Position numbers and translations under genes: made by a program. Positions 18,027 through 28,860 of a DNA stretch of 64,000 nt are shown here, in pieces; position 1 is the first letter of the stretch; every line of letters starts with the position of its first letter. The notes beneath the pieces were generated by a model that was given only the letters and a program-made list of their open reading frames with translations, ran no database searches and was not told where the DNA came from. Source of the stretch: Psychrobacter sp. Pi2-1 (GTDB taxonomy: Bacteria; Pseudomonadota; Gammaproteobacteria; Pseudomonadales; Moraxellaceae); assembly GCF_904846645.1 (NCBI RefSeq), contig NZ_CAJHBO010000004.1, positions 62,001 to 126,000 of the forward strand. Direction: 5' to 3'.

Positions 18027-19157
18027 CTAAACATCAGCTCTTAAAAACCCTAACAACGCTTTCTCTTCACAGCTTTGGTATTTCTTAGTTCGTCCACGGC
18101 GTGCTTGTTTGTAAATCTCAAAGAACTGTCCTGCCAAAAAACGCTCAATGACAATGGGATGAATATAAGAGGCACGGCATACGGTTGGTGTATTACCCAG
18201 CTCTGCTGCCACACTTTTTACCATATCAGTGACTAATTGCTGTCGCTCAGCGCTTTCTGGTGCACTGGTTAATATGTTAGCGCCTGCAGTTGTTTGCAGT
18301 TCGTCATATAGGTAGCTTGCTGCAAGAACACTTGCCATCCATGTACGAAAATCCTTTGCGCTGTACAGTTTACTTTCGCAGTCCATGCCGCACGTATGCA
18401 TCCGTAAGTAGTCATTGATATCACTACTATCAACGACTTGCTTATGCCCATTATCATCTAGATATTTGAATATCTGATAGCCTGGCAGCTCAGAACAGGC
18501 TTGCACGATGTCAATCAATCGCTCGTCTTGTAGCTCAATATGATGCTCTTTTGCACTTTTTCCGACAAAATCAAACGCCAGTCCATTGTCGGTTTCGCTG
18601 ACATGCTTACTACGTAACGTACTTAGACCATAGCTTTTATTTTGTTTGGCGTAGCGGCTATTACCAATACGAATCAAAGTAGTTTCAAGCAATTTAACAA
18701 CGGCAGCAAGCACATTGGTACGTGATAAGGACTCTGCTTCCAAATCTGCCTCCACCTGCGCGCGTAGATTGGGCAGTGCCTCTGCAAATCCTATCATCGC
18801 ATCAAACTTTGCTTGGTCACGGATGTTGTTCCATGACGGATGATACAGATACTGTTTGCGTGATTTTTCGTCTCGCCCTGTTGATTGCAAATGGCCTCTT
18901 TCGTCTTGGCATATCCACACCTCTGACCACATGGGCGGTATCACCAATGCATCAAAACGCTGACGCAATGCTTTGTCTTTGACCGTGTTGCCTGTTGCAT
19001 CACGATAAGTAAAGCCGCAACCCCAACGTCTACGCTCGTAGCCTGGTTCGTCGTCACTCACATAACGCAAATTGGCACGGCGTGCGAGATGCTCGTAATC
19101 ATGACGCACGTCTTTGGTCATTGTTTGCTGGCTTGCCTTTACTGTTGCCTTTGTCAT
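18027..19157 (-). CDS. DNA topoisomerase IB, poxvirus type
   Basis: Relaxes supercoils through a 3'-phosphotyrosine intermediate; 376 residues. The catalytic set follows the Deinococcus/poxvirus pattern: Arg182 in STLRSKHV, a Lys at about 200-203 in GKSAK, Arg271 in KDFRTW, Asn322 (the bacterial replacement for the viral His) and nucleophile Tyr331 in CRASYIHP, nine residues after Asn322. The N-terminal domain (about 20-120) has GCGFTYRDATG and WSEVWICQ. An accessory enzyme found patchily in bacteria; single gene, divergent from a GNAT acetyltransferase. Confidence 0.92.
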   Translation of the reverse strand: MTKATVKASQQTMTKDVRHDYEHLARRANLRYVSDDEPGYERRRWGCGFTYRDATGNTVKDKALRQRFDALVIPPMWSEVWICQDERGHLQSTGRDEKSRKQYLYHPSWNNIRDQAKFDAMIGFAEALPNLRAQVEADLEAESLSRTNVLAAVVKLLETTLIRIGNSRYAKQNKSYGLSTLRSKHVSETDNGLAFDFVGKSAKEHHIELQDERLIDIVQACSELPGYQIFKYLDDNGHKQVVDSSDINDYLRMHTCGMDCESKLYSAKDFRTWMASVLAASYLYDELQTTAGANILTSAPESAERQQLVTDMVKSVAAELGNTPTVCRASYIHPIVIERFLAGQFFEIYKQARRGRTKKYQSCEEKALLGFLRADV

Positions 19158-19348
19158 AAACCTGTATACCTTTGAGAGTTCATGGTTTTAGCATAATTAA
19201 TGACGGTAGTTTTTGCTGTTTATTTGGCACAGACAAAGTGTAATCGATGTGTAAAATAAAGCAGTGACAAAATCGTGATATGGGTTCTAAACGCTACTTT
19301 TTTGAGGCATAATTTAGCGCTATCCACAACTTAAGTTTATTAAAAAAA

Positions 19349-19801
19349 ATGAAACATTCATCTGTAAAAATTAAGCTACTGGCTCACAAAGATTACGCTT
19401 CATGGTTAAATTTATGGCAAAATTATCTCAGATTTTATGAGACCAGTTTACCAATGAGCATAATTGATGCGACATGGCACAACCTGCTTAACAACGATAT
19501 CCCTATTTATGGATTTGGAGCATGGAAGGATGATATCTTGGTAGGTTTTACCCATGTCGTGCTGCACCCCAATACTTGGAACACTACTGACTGTTGCTAT
19601 TTAGAAGATCTATACGCGAGTGAAAATATGCGCGGTCAAGGCGTTGGACGTGCGTTGATCGAAGCGGTATATGCTTTTGCCAATGAGAAAAACTGCAACC
19701 GTGTCTATTGGGTAACGCAAGAAAATAATACATCTGCACGTAAGCTATACGACAATATCGCCAGCTTGACCAACATGGTGCAGTATCGTAAAAACCTATA
19801 A
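19349..19801 (+). CDS. GNAT-family N-acetyltransferase
   Basis: Acetyl-CoA-dependent N-acetyltransferase of 150 residues, a single GNAT domain. Motif A is YLEDLYASENMRGQGVGRAL, with the pyrophosphate-binding RGQGVG, and motif B includes NRVYWVTQENNTSARKLYD. Substrate unknown; similar small GNATs acetylate amines or free amino compounds. ATG 19349 follows an A-rich stretch without an obvious ribosome binding site. Monocistronic; ends before a bidirectional terminator. Confidence 0.88.
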   Translation: MKHSSVKIKLLAHKDYASWLNLWQNYLRFYETSLPMSIIDATWHNLLNNDIPIYGFGAWKDDILVGFTHVVLHPNTWNTTDCCYLEDLYASENMRGQGVGRALIEAVYAFANEKNCNRVYWVTQENNTSARKLYDNIASLTNMVQYRKNL

Positions 19802-19863
19802 TTTTAATTAACCCTGTGTTGACTGCTTTATTAAAGTTCATGCCTATTTTAAAAAACATGCAT

Positions 19864-19898
19864 AAAAAAACGCCAAGCATAAAATACTTGGCGTTTTT
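19864..19898. terminator. Bidirectional terminator between GNAT gene and ppnP
   Basis: Stem AAAAAACGCCAAG/CTTGGCGTTTTT with an A-rich loop; serves both convergent genes. Confidence 0.88.
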
Positions 19899-19928
19899 CG
19901 TTTTGATACTGCTATAACTTAGAAGTCG

Positions 19929-20213
19929 TTATTTACCGTATACACATAGATAAGCGGTTTCGACGTCTACTTTTACTTGGAACTTCTGATTAGCTTCAAC
20001 GGTAAACTGCTCGCCAGCGTTAAACGTTTGCCACTCATCACTCTCTGGTAATTTTACGGTCAATGCACCGCTCACCACGCTCATGGTTTCAAATTCACTG
20101 GTGCCAAACTCATACTCACCAATTTCCATGACGCCGACAGTTGCAGGCTTAGTAGCCGTTTGAAAAGCAATAGAAGTCACTTTATCATCAAAATAATTAT
20201 TAACGCTTGGCAT
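19929..20213 (-). CDS. ppnP: Pyrimidine/purine nucleoside phosphorylase PpnP
   Basis: Small cupin-fold enzyme (YaiE/DUF1255 family) that phosphorolyses several nucleosides to base and ribose-1-phosphate. 94 residues is full family length. Recognised from [34 protein letters not shown], the ALTVKLP strand and [17 protein letters not shown]. Single small gene between a terminator and prfB; nucleotide salvage in the cytosol. Confidence 0.92.
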   Translation of the reverse strand: MPSVNNYFDDKVTSIAFQTATKPATVGVMEIGEYEFGTSEFETMSVVSGALTVKLPESDEWQTFNAGEQFTVEANQKFQVKVDVETAYLCVYGK

Positions 20214-20274
20214 AATTTTCCTTAATTAAATATTGGTTACTATTTTAAAACGGCTGCTTATTTAAAACAGCCTT

Positions 20275-21370
20275 TTACAATCCTGCTTTTAGACTCGCTT
20301 CAATAAACTGATCGAGGTCACCATCTAGCACCGCACCAGTGTTAAAGGTCTCAACACCCGTACGTAAGTCCTTGATGCGTGAATCATCGAGCACGTACGA
20401 ACGAATTTGACTGCCCCAGCCGACATCAGACTTACCGTCTTCGACTGCTTGCTGTGATTCCATACGTTTTTGCATCTCTAACTCATAGAGCTTAGCACGT
20501 AGCATCTTCATCGCCGTGGCTTTGTTACCATGTTGACTACGCTCATTCTGACAGGTCACTACCACGCCCGACGGCTCATGGGTAATACGTACCGCAGAAT
20601 CTGTCGTGTTTACGTGCTGACCACCCGCTCCTGATGAGCGATAGGTATCGATACGCAAATCCGCTGGATTGATATCAATCTCGACATTGTCGTCAATCTC
20701 AGGCGACACAAACACCGCAGCAAACGACGTATGACGACCATTATTACTATCAAATGGTGACTTACGTACTAGACGGTGGACACCAATCTCGGTACGCAAC
20801 CAGCCAAACGCATAATCGCCTTTAATCTCAATGGTTGCCGACTTGATACCAGCCACGCTACCTGATGACACTTCAATAACATCTACTTTGAAACCATGTG
20901 CTTCTGCCCAGCGCGTGTACATGCGTAGTAGCATTTCAGCCCAATCTTGCGCTTCAGTGCCGCCACTACCTGACTGAATATCCAAGTAGCAGTTATTTGG
21001 ATCCATCTCACCGCTAAACATCCGGCGGAATTCTAAATCAGCAACACGTTTCTCAGCGCTATCTAGCTCGCTCTGCACATCGGCTAGCAATGACTCATCT
21101 TCTGCTTCAACTGCCAACTCTAACATAGCAGACGCATCTTCTAGTGTAGTTTCAAGTGACACTACCACATCGATGACACCATCAAGGTGACTTTTTTCTT
21201 TATTAATCTTGGTCGCGCGCTCTGGATCATTCCATAGCTCAGGGTTTTCTAATTCCAAATTGACTTCTTCTAAGCGTTCTTGCTTACCATCGAAGTCAAA
21301 GATACCTCCGCAAATCCTGCCCACGCTCTGATAAATCTTTAATTTGTTCTTGATACGGATTGATTTCCAT
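20275..21370 (-). CDS. prfB: Peptide chain release factor 2, with programmed +1 frameshift
   Basis: Terminates translation at UGA and UAA. The gene is in two frames. ATG 21370 begins [20 protein letters not shown] and runs 24 codons to an in-frame TGA (21298-21296). A +1 slip at CTT-TGA-C then joins the main frame (from Asp, 21297), giving 364 residues, like E. coli RF2 (365). The uninterrupted frame that can be read back to 21447 is not the real N-terminus. Anticodon-like SPF tripeptide (RKSPFD) and catalytic GGQ ([15 protein letters not shown]) are present. The frameshift is the known autoregulation in which low RF2 favours the slip. Confidence 0.96.
21295..21310 (-). promoter_or_regulatory. 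prfB +1 frameshift signal
   Basis: On the minus strand: CGGAGG (21310-21305), TAT, slippery CTT (21301-21299), TGA, C. The internal Shine-Dalgarno-like element sits three bases before CTT-TGA-C, the spacing of the E. coli signal. Confidence 0.95.
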
Positions 21371-21494
21371 AAATGTTCCTGTTTTTCTAATAAAATAAAT
21401 AACGCATGTGGTGCTATTTTAAATGAGATTGAGACTAAACGGTTCACTAATTATCGCTATTGCCAATGTTGTTACTATTACTAGATTGGACAGC

Positions 21495-22196
21495 CTAGAT
21501 CGACCAATCTTCTACTGCCCAGCGATGTGCCAAAGCATGCGCATGTAACGCATCATCAGGTGATACGCAAACGGCCACATCAGCCCATTCGAGTAACGGA
21601 ATATCATTTTTGGAATCCGAATACGCATACGTCTTTTCAAACGTGATTCCAGAGGATTGCTGTTTATTTAGCCATTTATCCAAATGGTATATCTTGCCCG
21701 CTTGAAAGTTTGGTCTGTCAGTTAGCTTACCTGTATAGCGATTGTTTTTGATCTCTAATGGCGTTGCCAATACATTGGCTTCTTCTATACCAAACCGCTT
21801 AGCAATGGCGGATACTACAAAATCATTGGTCGCAGAAATAATCACTACATCGTGCCCTTGCTCAATGTGCTGGCACAACGCTTCCATTGCTTTTGGGCGA
21901 ATATGCGGCTCAATTTCGCTTTTGATATAGTCTTCTCTTAGCTCATCCAGTCTATCAAGCGGCAGACTGCTTAAAAACTGCGCAACGAATTCATTGTACT
22001 CTGTCGCGTCTAGCGTGCCTTCAATATAGTCATTATAAAATTTCTGATTGGCAGTGCGGTACTGCGCCTCATCGACAAGGTCATGCTTGACGATATACTC
22101 GCCCCAGAGATAATCGCTATCGACATCAAGTAATGTATGATCTAAATCAAATAATGCCAGTTGTTTTTGTTTTGTTTGTGCTTGATTTGCCTGCAT
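21495..22196 (-). CDS. HAD-superfamily subfamily IB phosphatase
   Basis: SerB/CicA-like phosphohydrolase, 233 residues. Motif I is FDLDHTLLDVDSDYLW with nucleophile Asp and general-acid Asp, motif II is VVIISATNDF, and motif III/IV is GKIYHLDKW...YSDSKNDIPLLEWAD. A four-helix cap lies between motifs I and II (about 25-110). Substrate unknown; relatives act on phosphoserine, histidinol-phosphate or phospholipids. It is 124 bases upstream of prfB on the same strand, possibly co-transcribed. Confidence 0.87.
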   Translation of the reverse strand: MQANQAQTKQKQLALFDLDHTLLDVDSDYLWGEYIVKHDLVDEAQYRTANQKFYNDYIEGTLDATEYNEFVAQFLSSLPLDRLDELREDYIKSEIEPHIRPKAMEALCQHIEQGHDVVIISATNDFVVSAIAKRFGIEEANVLATPLEIKNNRYTGKLTDRPNFQAGKIYHLDKWLNKQQSSGITFEKTYAYSDSKNDIPLLEWADVAVCVSPDDALHAHALAHRWAVEDWSI

Positions 22197-22355
22197 GGTG
22201 AGACCTTATCGTTGGTTGCGAAGAAATATGAATCGTTTAATAAAATTGGGTACAGTTATCTACTAAGGCTGAGCCGTATCACTTAAACAGCATGTAAATG
22301 AAATAAGTATGCGCCCTATCGTCTATCTATTTAAACTTAGCTCGTTTACTTACCC

Positions 22356-22892
22356 TTAGTCAGGCATCGCTATTTCTGTTAAGCCAGTTTTAAATTTCTG
22401 GCAACGCTCAGCATAATGTAGCGCTGACATTTTTAGCATTGCTGCTTGCTCATCGGTCAGTGTCTTGACGACTTTTGCAGGCGCGCCCATCACTAGCGAG
22501 TTATCTGGAATAACCTGACCTTCAGTAATTAAGGCTTTCGCCCCTATCAGACAGTTTTTACCGATTTTGACATTATTAAGTACCACAGCGCCAATACCAA
22601 CCAGACTGTTATCACCGACTTCACAGCCATGTAGCATAGCTAGATGACCGATAGTCACGTAATTACCAATAGTGACTTTGATACCTGCATCAGTATGAAT
22701 CACACTGTTTTCTTGTACATTACTATAGTCACCGATATGGATACGATCGTTGTCACCGCGTATCACTGCACCGAACCAAATATTGGCTTGATGGCCTAAA
22801 TACACATCGCCCATCACTTGCGCTGAATCTGCCACCCAACCGTTGAACGGTGCGGCAAACTCAGGGGTTTTGTCTAAATACTGATAAATCAT
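22356..22892 (-). CDS. Gamma-class carbonic anhydrase family protein (YrdA/PaaY-like)
   Basis: Left-handed beta-helix protein of 178 residues, trimeric by family. Hexapeptide repeats run from about residue 20 to 135 (IWFGAVIRGD, NVQENSVIH, VTIGHLAMLHGC, SLVGIGAVV, CLIGAKALI). Metal-ligand histidines are in VIHTDAG, IGHLAML and LHGCEVG, so a metal site seems intact. Relatives hydrate CO2 or act as thioesterases; the reaction here is not assigned. Monocistronic, divergent from carA. Confidence 0.88.
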   Translation of the reverse strand: MIYQYLDKTPEFAAPFNGWVADSAQVMGDVYLGHQANIWFGAVIRGDNDRIHIGDYSNVQENSVIHTDAGIKVTIGNYVTIGHLAMLHGCEVGDNSLVGIGAVVLNNVKIGKNCLIGAKALITEGQVIPDNSLVMGAPAKVVKTLTDEQAAMLKMSALHYAERCQKFKTGLTEIAMPD

Positions 22893-23394
22893 AACGACTC
22901 CTTGTCATCTTCATTATTGTTATAACAAACGATCATAAAAATTGGGTTTAGCGCTGCGCTGTCCATTGTGGCAAAGCCAACTGCGAAAATCCAGCGCTAT
23001 TAATATACGCTTAATGTTGATTTTGATAAAAGAAAAGGTAGCTTGTATTTGCTTAGGCTATTTTATAAAGTTAATATCTTTATAAAGTCCTCATTATTAG
23101 CTATGAAATGACTAATAATCCAGTAAATCGGCTAGCTATAACCGTCTATTTTGTATATAATACGCAAAATCTGTGCCTAAGCGAGCGGACATGATGCAAG
23201 TTACCTATTCACTATCTAGTGGGTTTTGTAGTTTTCATCAATAATGTCTTCTCGCTTTTTTGTGGAAAATTTTTGTGTATCGCCCTTTTTTTACTTTTAT
23301 ATGACAACAGTCAAATGCCGTAAATAAAAGGATACGGAGCAATTTTAGTCCAACAAAACATGATGGCACTCACCAATAACAGCGGAGGCAATCC
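22893..23394. other. Intergenic region between carbonic anhydrase gene and carA
   Basis: About 500 bases holding the divergent promoters. A perfect 8-bp inverted repeat TAGCGCTG (22949-22956)/CAGCGCTA (22992-22999) encloses a GC-richer stretch. A perfect TATAAT at 23156-23161 could be a -10 for carA, which would give a leader of over 220 bases. The carA ribosome binding site GGAGG is at 23384-23388. No gene seen. Confidence 0.45.
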
Positions 23395-24636
23395 TTGAAT
23401 TCATCGGCAGAAATACAAGCAATTTTGGCACTAGCAGACGGTACAATCTTTCGCGGTGTCAGTATCGGCAGCCTAGGTCATCGTATTGGTGAAGTGGTAT
23501 TTAACACAGCCATGACAGGGTATCAAGAAATCCTAACCGATCCAAGTTATGCCCGCCAGCTGGTGACTTTGACTTACCCTCATATCGGTAATACAGGCAC
23601 CAACGCTGAGGACACAGAATCTGGCAATGGCCATAAAGTATGGGCAGACGGTCTTATCATCCGTGATGCCACCATGGTAACCTCTAACTTCCGTAACTCA
23701 GAGTCACTTAGCGACTATTTACAGCGTAATGAGACAGTGGCTATCGCTGAAATTGATACCCGTCAGCTAACACGTCTATTACGTGATAAAGGTGCACAGA
23801 ACGGCTGTATCATGACTGCCTCAAACGGCGAGACGATCAGTAGCGACGATGAGCAAAAAGCGATTGAGTTAGCGAAAGGATTTGCAGGTCTAAAAGGCAT
23901 GGACTTGGCAAAAGAATGCTGTACTAAAGAGAACTTCGAGTGGACAGCGGGTACCTGGGATTTATCAGACACCCTACTCAACCGCGATATCCCTGGTAGT
24001 CATGATAGCGGTACTGGCGGCTTCTTTAAGCAACTCGGCACTCACATCGATTCTAAATACAACGTAGTCGCTTATGACTTCGGTAGCAAAACCAACATCC
24101 TACGCATGCTCGTCGACCGCGGTTGTCACGTAACGGTTGTACCAGCACAGACCCCTATCGCTGATGTGCTAGCAATGAACCCAGATGGCATCTTCTTATC
24201 AAACGGCCCTGGTGATCCTGCAGCTTGTGATTACGCAATCGATGCGGTACGCCACATCATTGAGCAAACTGACGTACCAACGTTTGGCATCTGCTTAGGC
24301 CATCAGCTGATTGGTCTGGCTAGCGGTGCAAATACCATCAAAATGAAAACTGGCCATCATGGTGCCAACCATCCAGTACAAGATTTGGCGAATGGCACGG
24401 TTATGATTACCAGTCAGAACCATGGTTTTGCGGTTGATGAAGACACGCTACCTGACAACGTTAAATCTACTCATCGCTCACTATTTGATGGTACCAACCA
24501 AGGTATCGAGCTGACCGATAAGCCTGTATTTAGCTTCCAAGGTCACCCAGAAGCCAGCCCTGGTCCACATGACTGCGCGCCATTGTTTGATAAGTTTGCG
24601 GATATGATGGAACAGTCTAAAGCTGCCCAAGCGTAA
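23395..24636 (+). CDS. carA: Carbamoyl phosphate synthase small subunit
   Basis: Glutamine amidotransferase subunit that feeds ammonia to CarB for pyrimidine and arginine synthesis; 413 residues. The start is TTG at 23395, supported by GGAGG six bases upstream and the absence of any nearby in-frame ATG; E. coli carA also starts with UUG as I recall. The N-terminal CPSase domain is followed by a class I GATase domain with nucleophile Cys in FGICLGHQL and His/Glu in GHPEASPGP. It precedes carB by 153 bases on the same strand. Confidence 0.96.
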   Translation: MNSSAEIQAILALADGTIFRGVSIGSLGHRIGEVVFNTAMTGYQEILTDPSYARQLVTLTYPHIGNTGTNAEDTESGNGHKVWADGLIIRDATMVTSNFRNSESLSDYLQRNETVAIAEIDTRQLTRLLRDKGAQNGCIMTASNGETISSDDEQKAIELAKGFAGLKGMDLAKECCTKENFEWTAGTWDLSDTLLNRDIPGSHDSGTGGFFKQLGTHIDSKYNVVAYDFGSKTNILRMLVDRGCHVTVVPAQTPIADVLAMNPDGIFLSNGPGDPAACDYAIDAVRHIIEQTDVPTFGICLGHQLIGLASGANTIKMKTGHHGANHPVQDLANGTVMITSQNHGFAVDEDTLPDNVKSTHRSLFDGTNQGIELTDKPVFSFQGHPEASPGPHDCAPLFDKFADMMEQSKAAQA

Positions 24637-24789
24637 ACGGTTGATTATAACTACATAATAAGTAAACGCTTGAATCGTCCATAGCGCTTCAAGCGGCATT
24701 AAATAAAGCACTGCAAGCATAAGACGCCATGAGCGTTATCAAAAATAAAGATTACTCAAATTATCACCCAAACGAAGGTAGCTCTAACT

Positions 24790-27700
24790 ATGCCAAAACG
24801 TACCGACATAAAAAGCATTCTTATCATTGGCGCAGGCCCTATCGTCATCGGCCAAGCATGTGAGTTTGACTATTCAGGCGCACAGGCGTGTAAAGCACTA
24901 AAAGAAGAAGGCTACCGCGTCATCTTGGTCAACTCAAACCCTGCGACCATCATGACCGACCCTGTCATGGCTGACGCGACCTATATCGAGCCGATTACTT
25001 GGCAGACCGTTGAGCAAATCATTGCCAAAGAACGTCCAGATGCAATCTTGCCAACGATGGGCGGACAGACAGCTCTAAACTGTGCGCTAGAGCTAGACAA
25101 GCACGGCGTATTGACTAAGTATAACTGCGAGTTGATTGGCGCGACCAAAGACTCAATCGAGATGGCAGAAGATCGCAACTTGTTTGATAAAGCCATGAAG
25201 CGTATCGGCCTTGAGTGCCCTCGCGCTGAAACGGCTGAAACCATGGAAGAAGCCTTTGCGACTCAAGAAAAAATGGGCTATCCGTGTATCATTCGTCCAT
25301 CATTTACGATGGGTGGTTCAGGCGGTGGTATCGCTTATAACCGCGATGAGTTCATTGAAATCTGCGAGCGTGGTTTTGATCTGTCACCAAACCATCAGCT
25401 ACTCATCGATGAGTCACTCATCGGTTGGAAAGAGTACGAGATGGAAGTGGTTCGTGACAAAAATGACAACTGCATCATCATCTGTGCCATTGAAAACTTT
25501 GACCCAATGGGCGTACATACAGGTGACTCAATCACCGTCGCACCAGCACAGACCTTGACCGACAAAGAATACCAAATCATGCGTAATGCGTCATTAGCAG
25601 TATTGCGTGAGATCGGTGTTGAAACAGGCGGCTCAAACGTACAGTTCGGTATCAATCCTGATACTGGTCGTATGGTCGTCATTGAGATGAACCCACGTGT
25701 ATCACGCTCATCTGCCCTAGCCTCAAAAGCCACTGGCTTCCCGATTGCCAAAATCGCAGCGAAACTGGCCATTGGTTATACGCTAGACGAATTGCAAAAT
25801 GACATTACTGGTGGCAAAACACCAGCCAGCTTTGAGCCTGCGCTTGATTATGTTGTGACTAAGATACCTCGTTTTAACTTCGAAAAATTCCCACAAGCAG
25901 ACAATATCTTATCGACTCAGATGAAATCGGTCGGTGAAGTGATGGCGATCGGTCGTAACTTCCAAGAGTCTATGCAAAAAGCATTGCGCGGTATGGAAAC
26001 AGGTGCGGATGGTTTTGACGAGCAAATTGACTTGTCAAAAGTAAGCGCCGAAAAAGCGCGTAGCGAAATCATCAACCGCCTAACCATTCCAACACCTGAG
26101 CGTATCTACTACGTTGCTGATGCATTCCGTGTCGGTATGAGTGTCGATGAAGTGTTTAACTTTACTAAGATTGACCCATGGTTCTTGGTACAGATCGAAG
26201 ACATCGTTAAAACAGAAGCCACTGTGAAATCACTTGGCTTTGGTGGATTGAACGAGAAGAATTTACGTAGCTTTAAACGTAAAGGCTTGTCAGATTTGCG
26301 TTTGGCTAAATTGCTTGGTATCTCACAAAAGCAGCTACGCAAAAAGCGTTGGGATCTAAACGTCTATCCAGTCTATAAGCGTGTCGATACCTGTGCAGCA
26401 GAGTTTGCTACTAGCACGGCCTATATGTACTCGACATACGATAGCGAATGTGAAGCGAACCCAACAGACAAAAAGAAAATCATGGTTATCGGTGGCGGCC
26501 CTAACCGTATCGGCCAAGGTATTGAGTTTGATTACTGCTGTGTGCATGCAGCGCTTGCTATGCGTGAAGACGGCTATGAGACCATCATGGTTAACTGTAA
26601 CCCTGAAACGGTTTCAACCGATTATGACACTTCTGACCGTCTATACTTTGAGCCAATCACATTAGAGGACGTGCTAGAGATCGTTCGTATCGAAAATCCA
26701 GATGGCGTGATCGTACAGTTCGGTGGTCAAACGCCATTGAAACTTGCTCGTGCACTAGAGTCAGCAGGCGTTAAAATCATCGGTACTAGCCCAGATGCAA
26801 TTGACCGTGCCGAAGATCGTGAACGCTTCCAGCACATGATTCAGCAGCTGAATTTAGTACAGCCATCAAACGCACTAGCAACCAGCTTAGAAGACGGCTT
26901 GGTTAAAGCCAAAGACGTAGGCTATCCACTGGTTGTACGTCCATCTTATGTATTAGGTGGCCGCGCGATGGAAATCGTCTATAACGAAGACGAGCTAAGA
27001 CATTACCTACGTACTGCGGTACAAGCATCGAACGAAGCGCCTGTCCTACTAGATCGTTTCTTAGATGATGCTATCGAAGTCGACGTAGACTGTGTCTGTG
27101 ATGGTACTGATGTCGTCATTGGCGGTATCATGCAGCATATCGAACAGGCTGGTGTTCACTCAGGTGACTCAGCATGCTCACTACCACCATACTCACTGTC
27201 TAAAGAGCTATGTGATGTGATGCGCGCACAGACAGTCGCTATGGCAAAAGAGCTAGGCGTTATCGGTCTAATGAACGTACAGTTCGCGGTAAAAGGCGAA
27301 ACTGTATATATCCTAGAAGTGAACCCACGTGCTGCGCGTACAGTACCGTTCGTCTCTAAGTGTATCGGTACTTCTTTAGCACAGGTTGCTGCTCGCTGTA
27401 TGGCTGGTACTTCACTTAAAGATCAAGGCTTTACCACTGAAATCGTTCCAGCATTCTATGCGGTCAAAGAAGCGGTATTCCCATTTGCTAAGTTCCCAGG
27501 TGTTGACCCAATCTTGAGTCCTGAGATGAAATCAACGGGCGAAGTTATGGGCGTGGGCAAAACCTTTGGCGAAGCATTTTACAAAGCCATTATCGGTAGT
27601 AACGAGCGTCTGCCAGGTTTACCGACTGAAGGCGAGACAAAAACCGTCTTTATCTCAGTTCGTGACAGTGATAAAGCCCAAATCGCTCCGATTGCTCGTC

Positions 27701-28053
27701 AGCTTGCAGACTTTGGCTTTAAGATTGTCTCGACCACTGGCACGCAAAAAGTACTGAGTGACGCTGGTATCGAAAGTCAACAAATCAACAAGGTCACTGA
27801 AGGTCGTCCGCATATCGTTGATGCCTTGAAAAATGGCAAAATCGACCTTATCATCAATACCACTGAAGGTAAGCAAGCTCAAGAGGATTCGTTCTCTATT
27901 CGCCGTAGTGCGCTACAGGGCAAAGTATTCTACGTCACCACGTTAGGTGCCGCTGATGCCGTCTGCAAATCTTACGCGATTGACTTACCGTTTGATGTCT
28001 ATAAGTTACAAGATTTGCATGAGCAAGCAAAGTCTATTGACGTGGCTGAATAA
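24790..28053 (+). CDS. carB: Carbamoyl phosphate synthase large subunit
   Basis: Makes carbamoyl phosphate from bicarbonate, ammonia and two ATP. 1087 residues with two homologous ATP-grasp halves (about 1-400 and 555-935): paired [19 protein letters not shown] and [19 protein letters not shown] starts, [11 protein letters not shown] and [11 protein letters not shown] glycine loops, and [20 protein letters not shown] and [15 protein letters not shown] metal sites. The C-terminal MGS-like domain (about 950-1080) contains the STTGTQKVL motif of the allosteric site. Forms the carAB operon; a terminator follows before greA. Confidence 0.98.
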   Translation: MPKRTDIKSILIIGAGPIVIGQACEFDYSGAQACKALKEEGYRVILVNSNPATIMTDPVMADATYIEPITWQTVEQIIAKERPDAILPTMGGQTALNCALELDKHGVLTKYNCELIGATKDSIEMAEDRNLFDKAMKRIGLECPRAETAETMEEAFATQEKMGYPCIIRPSFTMGGSGGGIAYNRDEFIEICERGFDLSPNHQLLIDESLIGWKEYEMEVVRDKNDNCIIICAIENFDPMGVHTGDSITVAPAQTLTDKEYQIMRNASLAVLREIGVETGGSNVQFGINPDTGRMVVIEMNPRVSRSSALASKATGFPIAKIAAKLAIGYTLDELQNDITGGKTPASFEPALDYVVTKIPRFNFEKFPQADNILSTQMKSVGEVMAIGRNFQESMQKALRGMETGADGFDEQIDLSKVSAEKARSEIINRLTIPTPERIYYVADAFRVGMSVDEVFNFTKIDPWFLVQIEDIVKTEATVKSLGFGGLNEKNLRSFKRKGLSDLRLAKLLGISQKQLRKKRWDLNVYPVYKRVDTCAAEFATSTAYMYSTYDSECEANPTDKKKIMVIGGGPNRIGQGIEFDYCCVHAALAMREDGYETIMVNCNPETVSTDYDTSDRLYFEPITLEDVLEIVRIENPDGVIVQFGGQTPLKLARALESAGVKIIGTSPDAIDRAEDRERFQHMIQQLNLVQPSNALATSLEDGLVKAKDVGYPLVVRPSYVLGGRAMEIVYNEDELRHYLRTAVQASNEAPVLLDRFLDDAIEVDVDCVCDGTDVVIGGIMQHIEQAGVHSGDSACSLPPYSLSKELCDVMRAQTVAMAKELGVIGLMNVQFAVKGETVYILEVNPRAARTVPFVSKCIGTSLAQVAARCMAGTSLKDQGFTTEIVPAFYAVKEAVFPFAKFPGVDPILSPEMKSTGEVMGVGKTFGEAFYKAIIGSNERLPGLPTEGETKTVFISVRDSDKAQIAPIARQLADFGFKIVSTTGTQKVLSDAGIESQQINKVTEGRPHIVDALKNGKIDLIINTTEGKQAQEDSFSIRRSALQGKVFYVTTLGAADAVCKSYAIDLPFDVYKLQDLHEQAKSIDVAE

Positions 28054-28170
28054 TTTCAGTAGATTAAGCATAACCGTTAGGCTTGCCTAAAAGCTCACTC
28101 AAGTATCGTTGTTTGCTTTAAATATAGCCAACCATGCTTGAGGAACGATACCTTTACCGTGATAGACCTA

Positions 28171-28205
28171 AAAAGCATAGTGGCTAAATTGCGACTATGC
28201 TTTTT
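28171..28205 (+). terminator. Terminator between carB and greA
   Basis: Perfect stem AAAAGCATAGT/ACTATGCTTTT with a 12-base loop and T-run, so greA is not simply the last gene of the car operon. Confidence 0.8.
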
Positions 28206-28333
28206 ATTACGTAAGCTTAAGGGCGCCTATGCTTGAATTGAGGTGAGATACACTCATAAATGATAGCCAACTTATTCATTACATCGTCTTAATTATCACT
28301 CTTTTATATTTTATATCCATTGCAACAACACTG

Positions 28334-28358
28334 ACACCATCTCAATATGAGGTGGTGT
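28334..28358 (+). promoter_or_regulatory. Hairpin in the greA leader
   Basis: 11-bp stem (ACACCATCTCA/TGAGGTGGTGT, one G-U pair) with a 3-base loop, ending 25 bases before the greA ATG, without a T-run. It could affect greA mRNA stability or access to its ribosome binding site (AAGGA). Confidence 0.45.
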
Positions 28359-28383
28359 GGTGTTATTGGTTTAAGGAAAAAAC

Positions 28384-28860
28384 ATGCAACGTTACCCAAT
28401 GACTCCGCAAGGACACGCGGCTCTAGAAGCCGAATTAAAACAGCTAAAAAGTGTCGACCGTCCACGCATCACAGCATCGATTGCTGAAGCACGCGAACAC
28501 GGCGATTTGAAAGAAAATGCTGAATACCATGCTGCCCGCGAGCAACAAGGTTTTTGTGAAGCACGTATTCGTGACATCGAAGCCAAACTTGGTGGCGCTC
28601 AAGTCATCGATCCTTCGACACTGCCAAAAGAAGGCCGTATCGTGTTTGGTGTTAGCGTCGTGATCGAAAACATGGACACCGAAGAAGAGAAACAGTACAA
28701 AATCGTTGGCGACGATGAAGCTGACTTTAAAGCTGGCAAAATCTCAGTCAACTCACCAATCGCTCGTGGTTTGATTGGTAAGTTCGAAGGCGACGAAGTA
28801 CGCATCGAAACGCCAAAAGGCGTGGTTGAATATGAAGTCATGAAAGTTATATACGACTAA
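28384..28860 (+). CDS. greA: Transcription elongation factor GreA
   Basis: Rescues backtracked RNA polymerase by stimulating transcript cleavage. 158 residues, standard length. The N-terminal coiled coil (about 1-75) has [18 protein letters not shown] and the tip with acidic residues in [20 protein letters not shown], the Asp/Glu pair needed for cleavage. The C-terminal FKBP-like domain contains [16 protein letters not shown]. The carAB-greA order is seen in other gammaproteobacteria. Confidence 0.98.
   Translation: MQRYPMTPQGHAALEAELKQLKSVDRPRITASIAEAREHGDLKENAEYHAAREQQGFCEARIRDIEAKLGGAQVIDPSTLPKEGRIVFGVSVVIENMDTEEEKQYKIVGDDEADFKAGKISVNSPIARGLIGKFEGDEVRIETPKGVVEYEVMKVIYD

Noticed and set aside
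21371-21447. Upstream extension of the main prfB frame as the N-terminus
   Set aside because: It encodes unrelated residues. The frame from ATG 21370 matches RF2 and joins through a standard frameshift signal.
22949-22999. tRNA-like or riboswitch element upstream of carA
   Set aside because: No T-loop or acceptor pairing; only one short inverted repeat.
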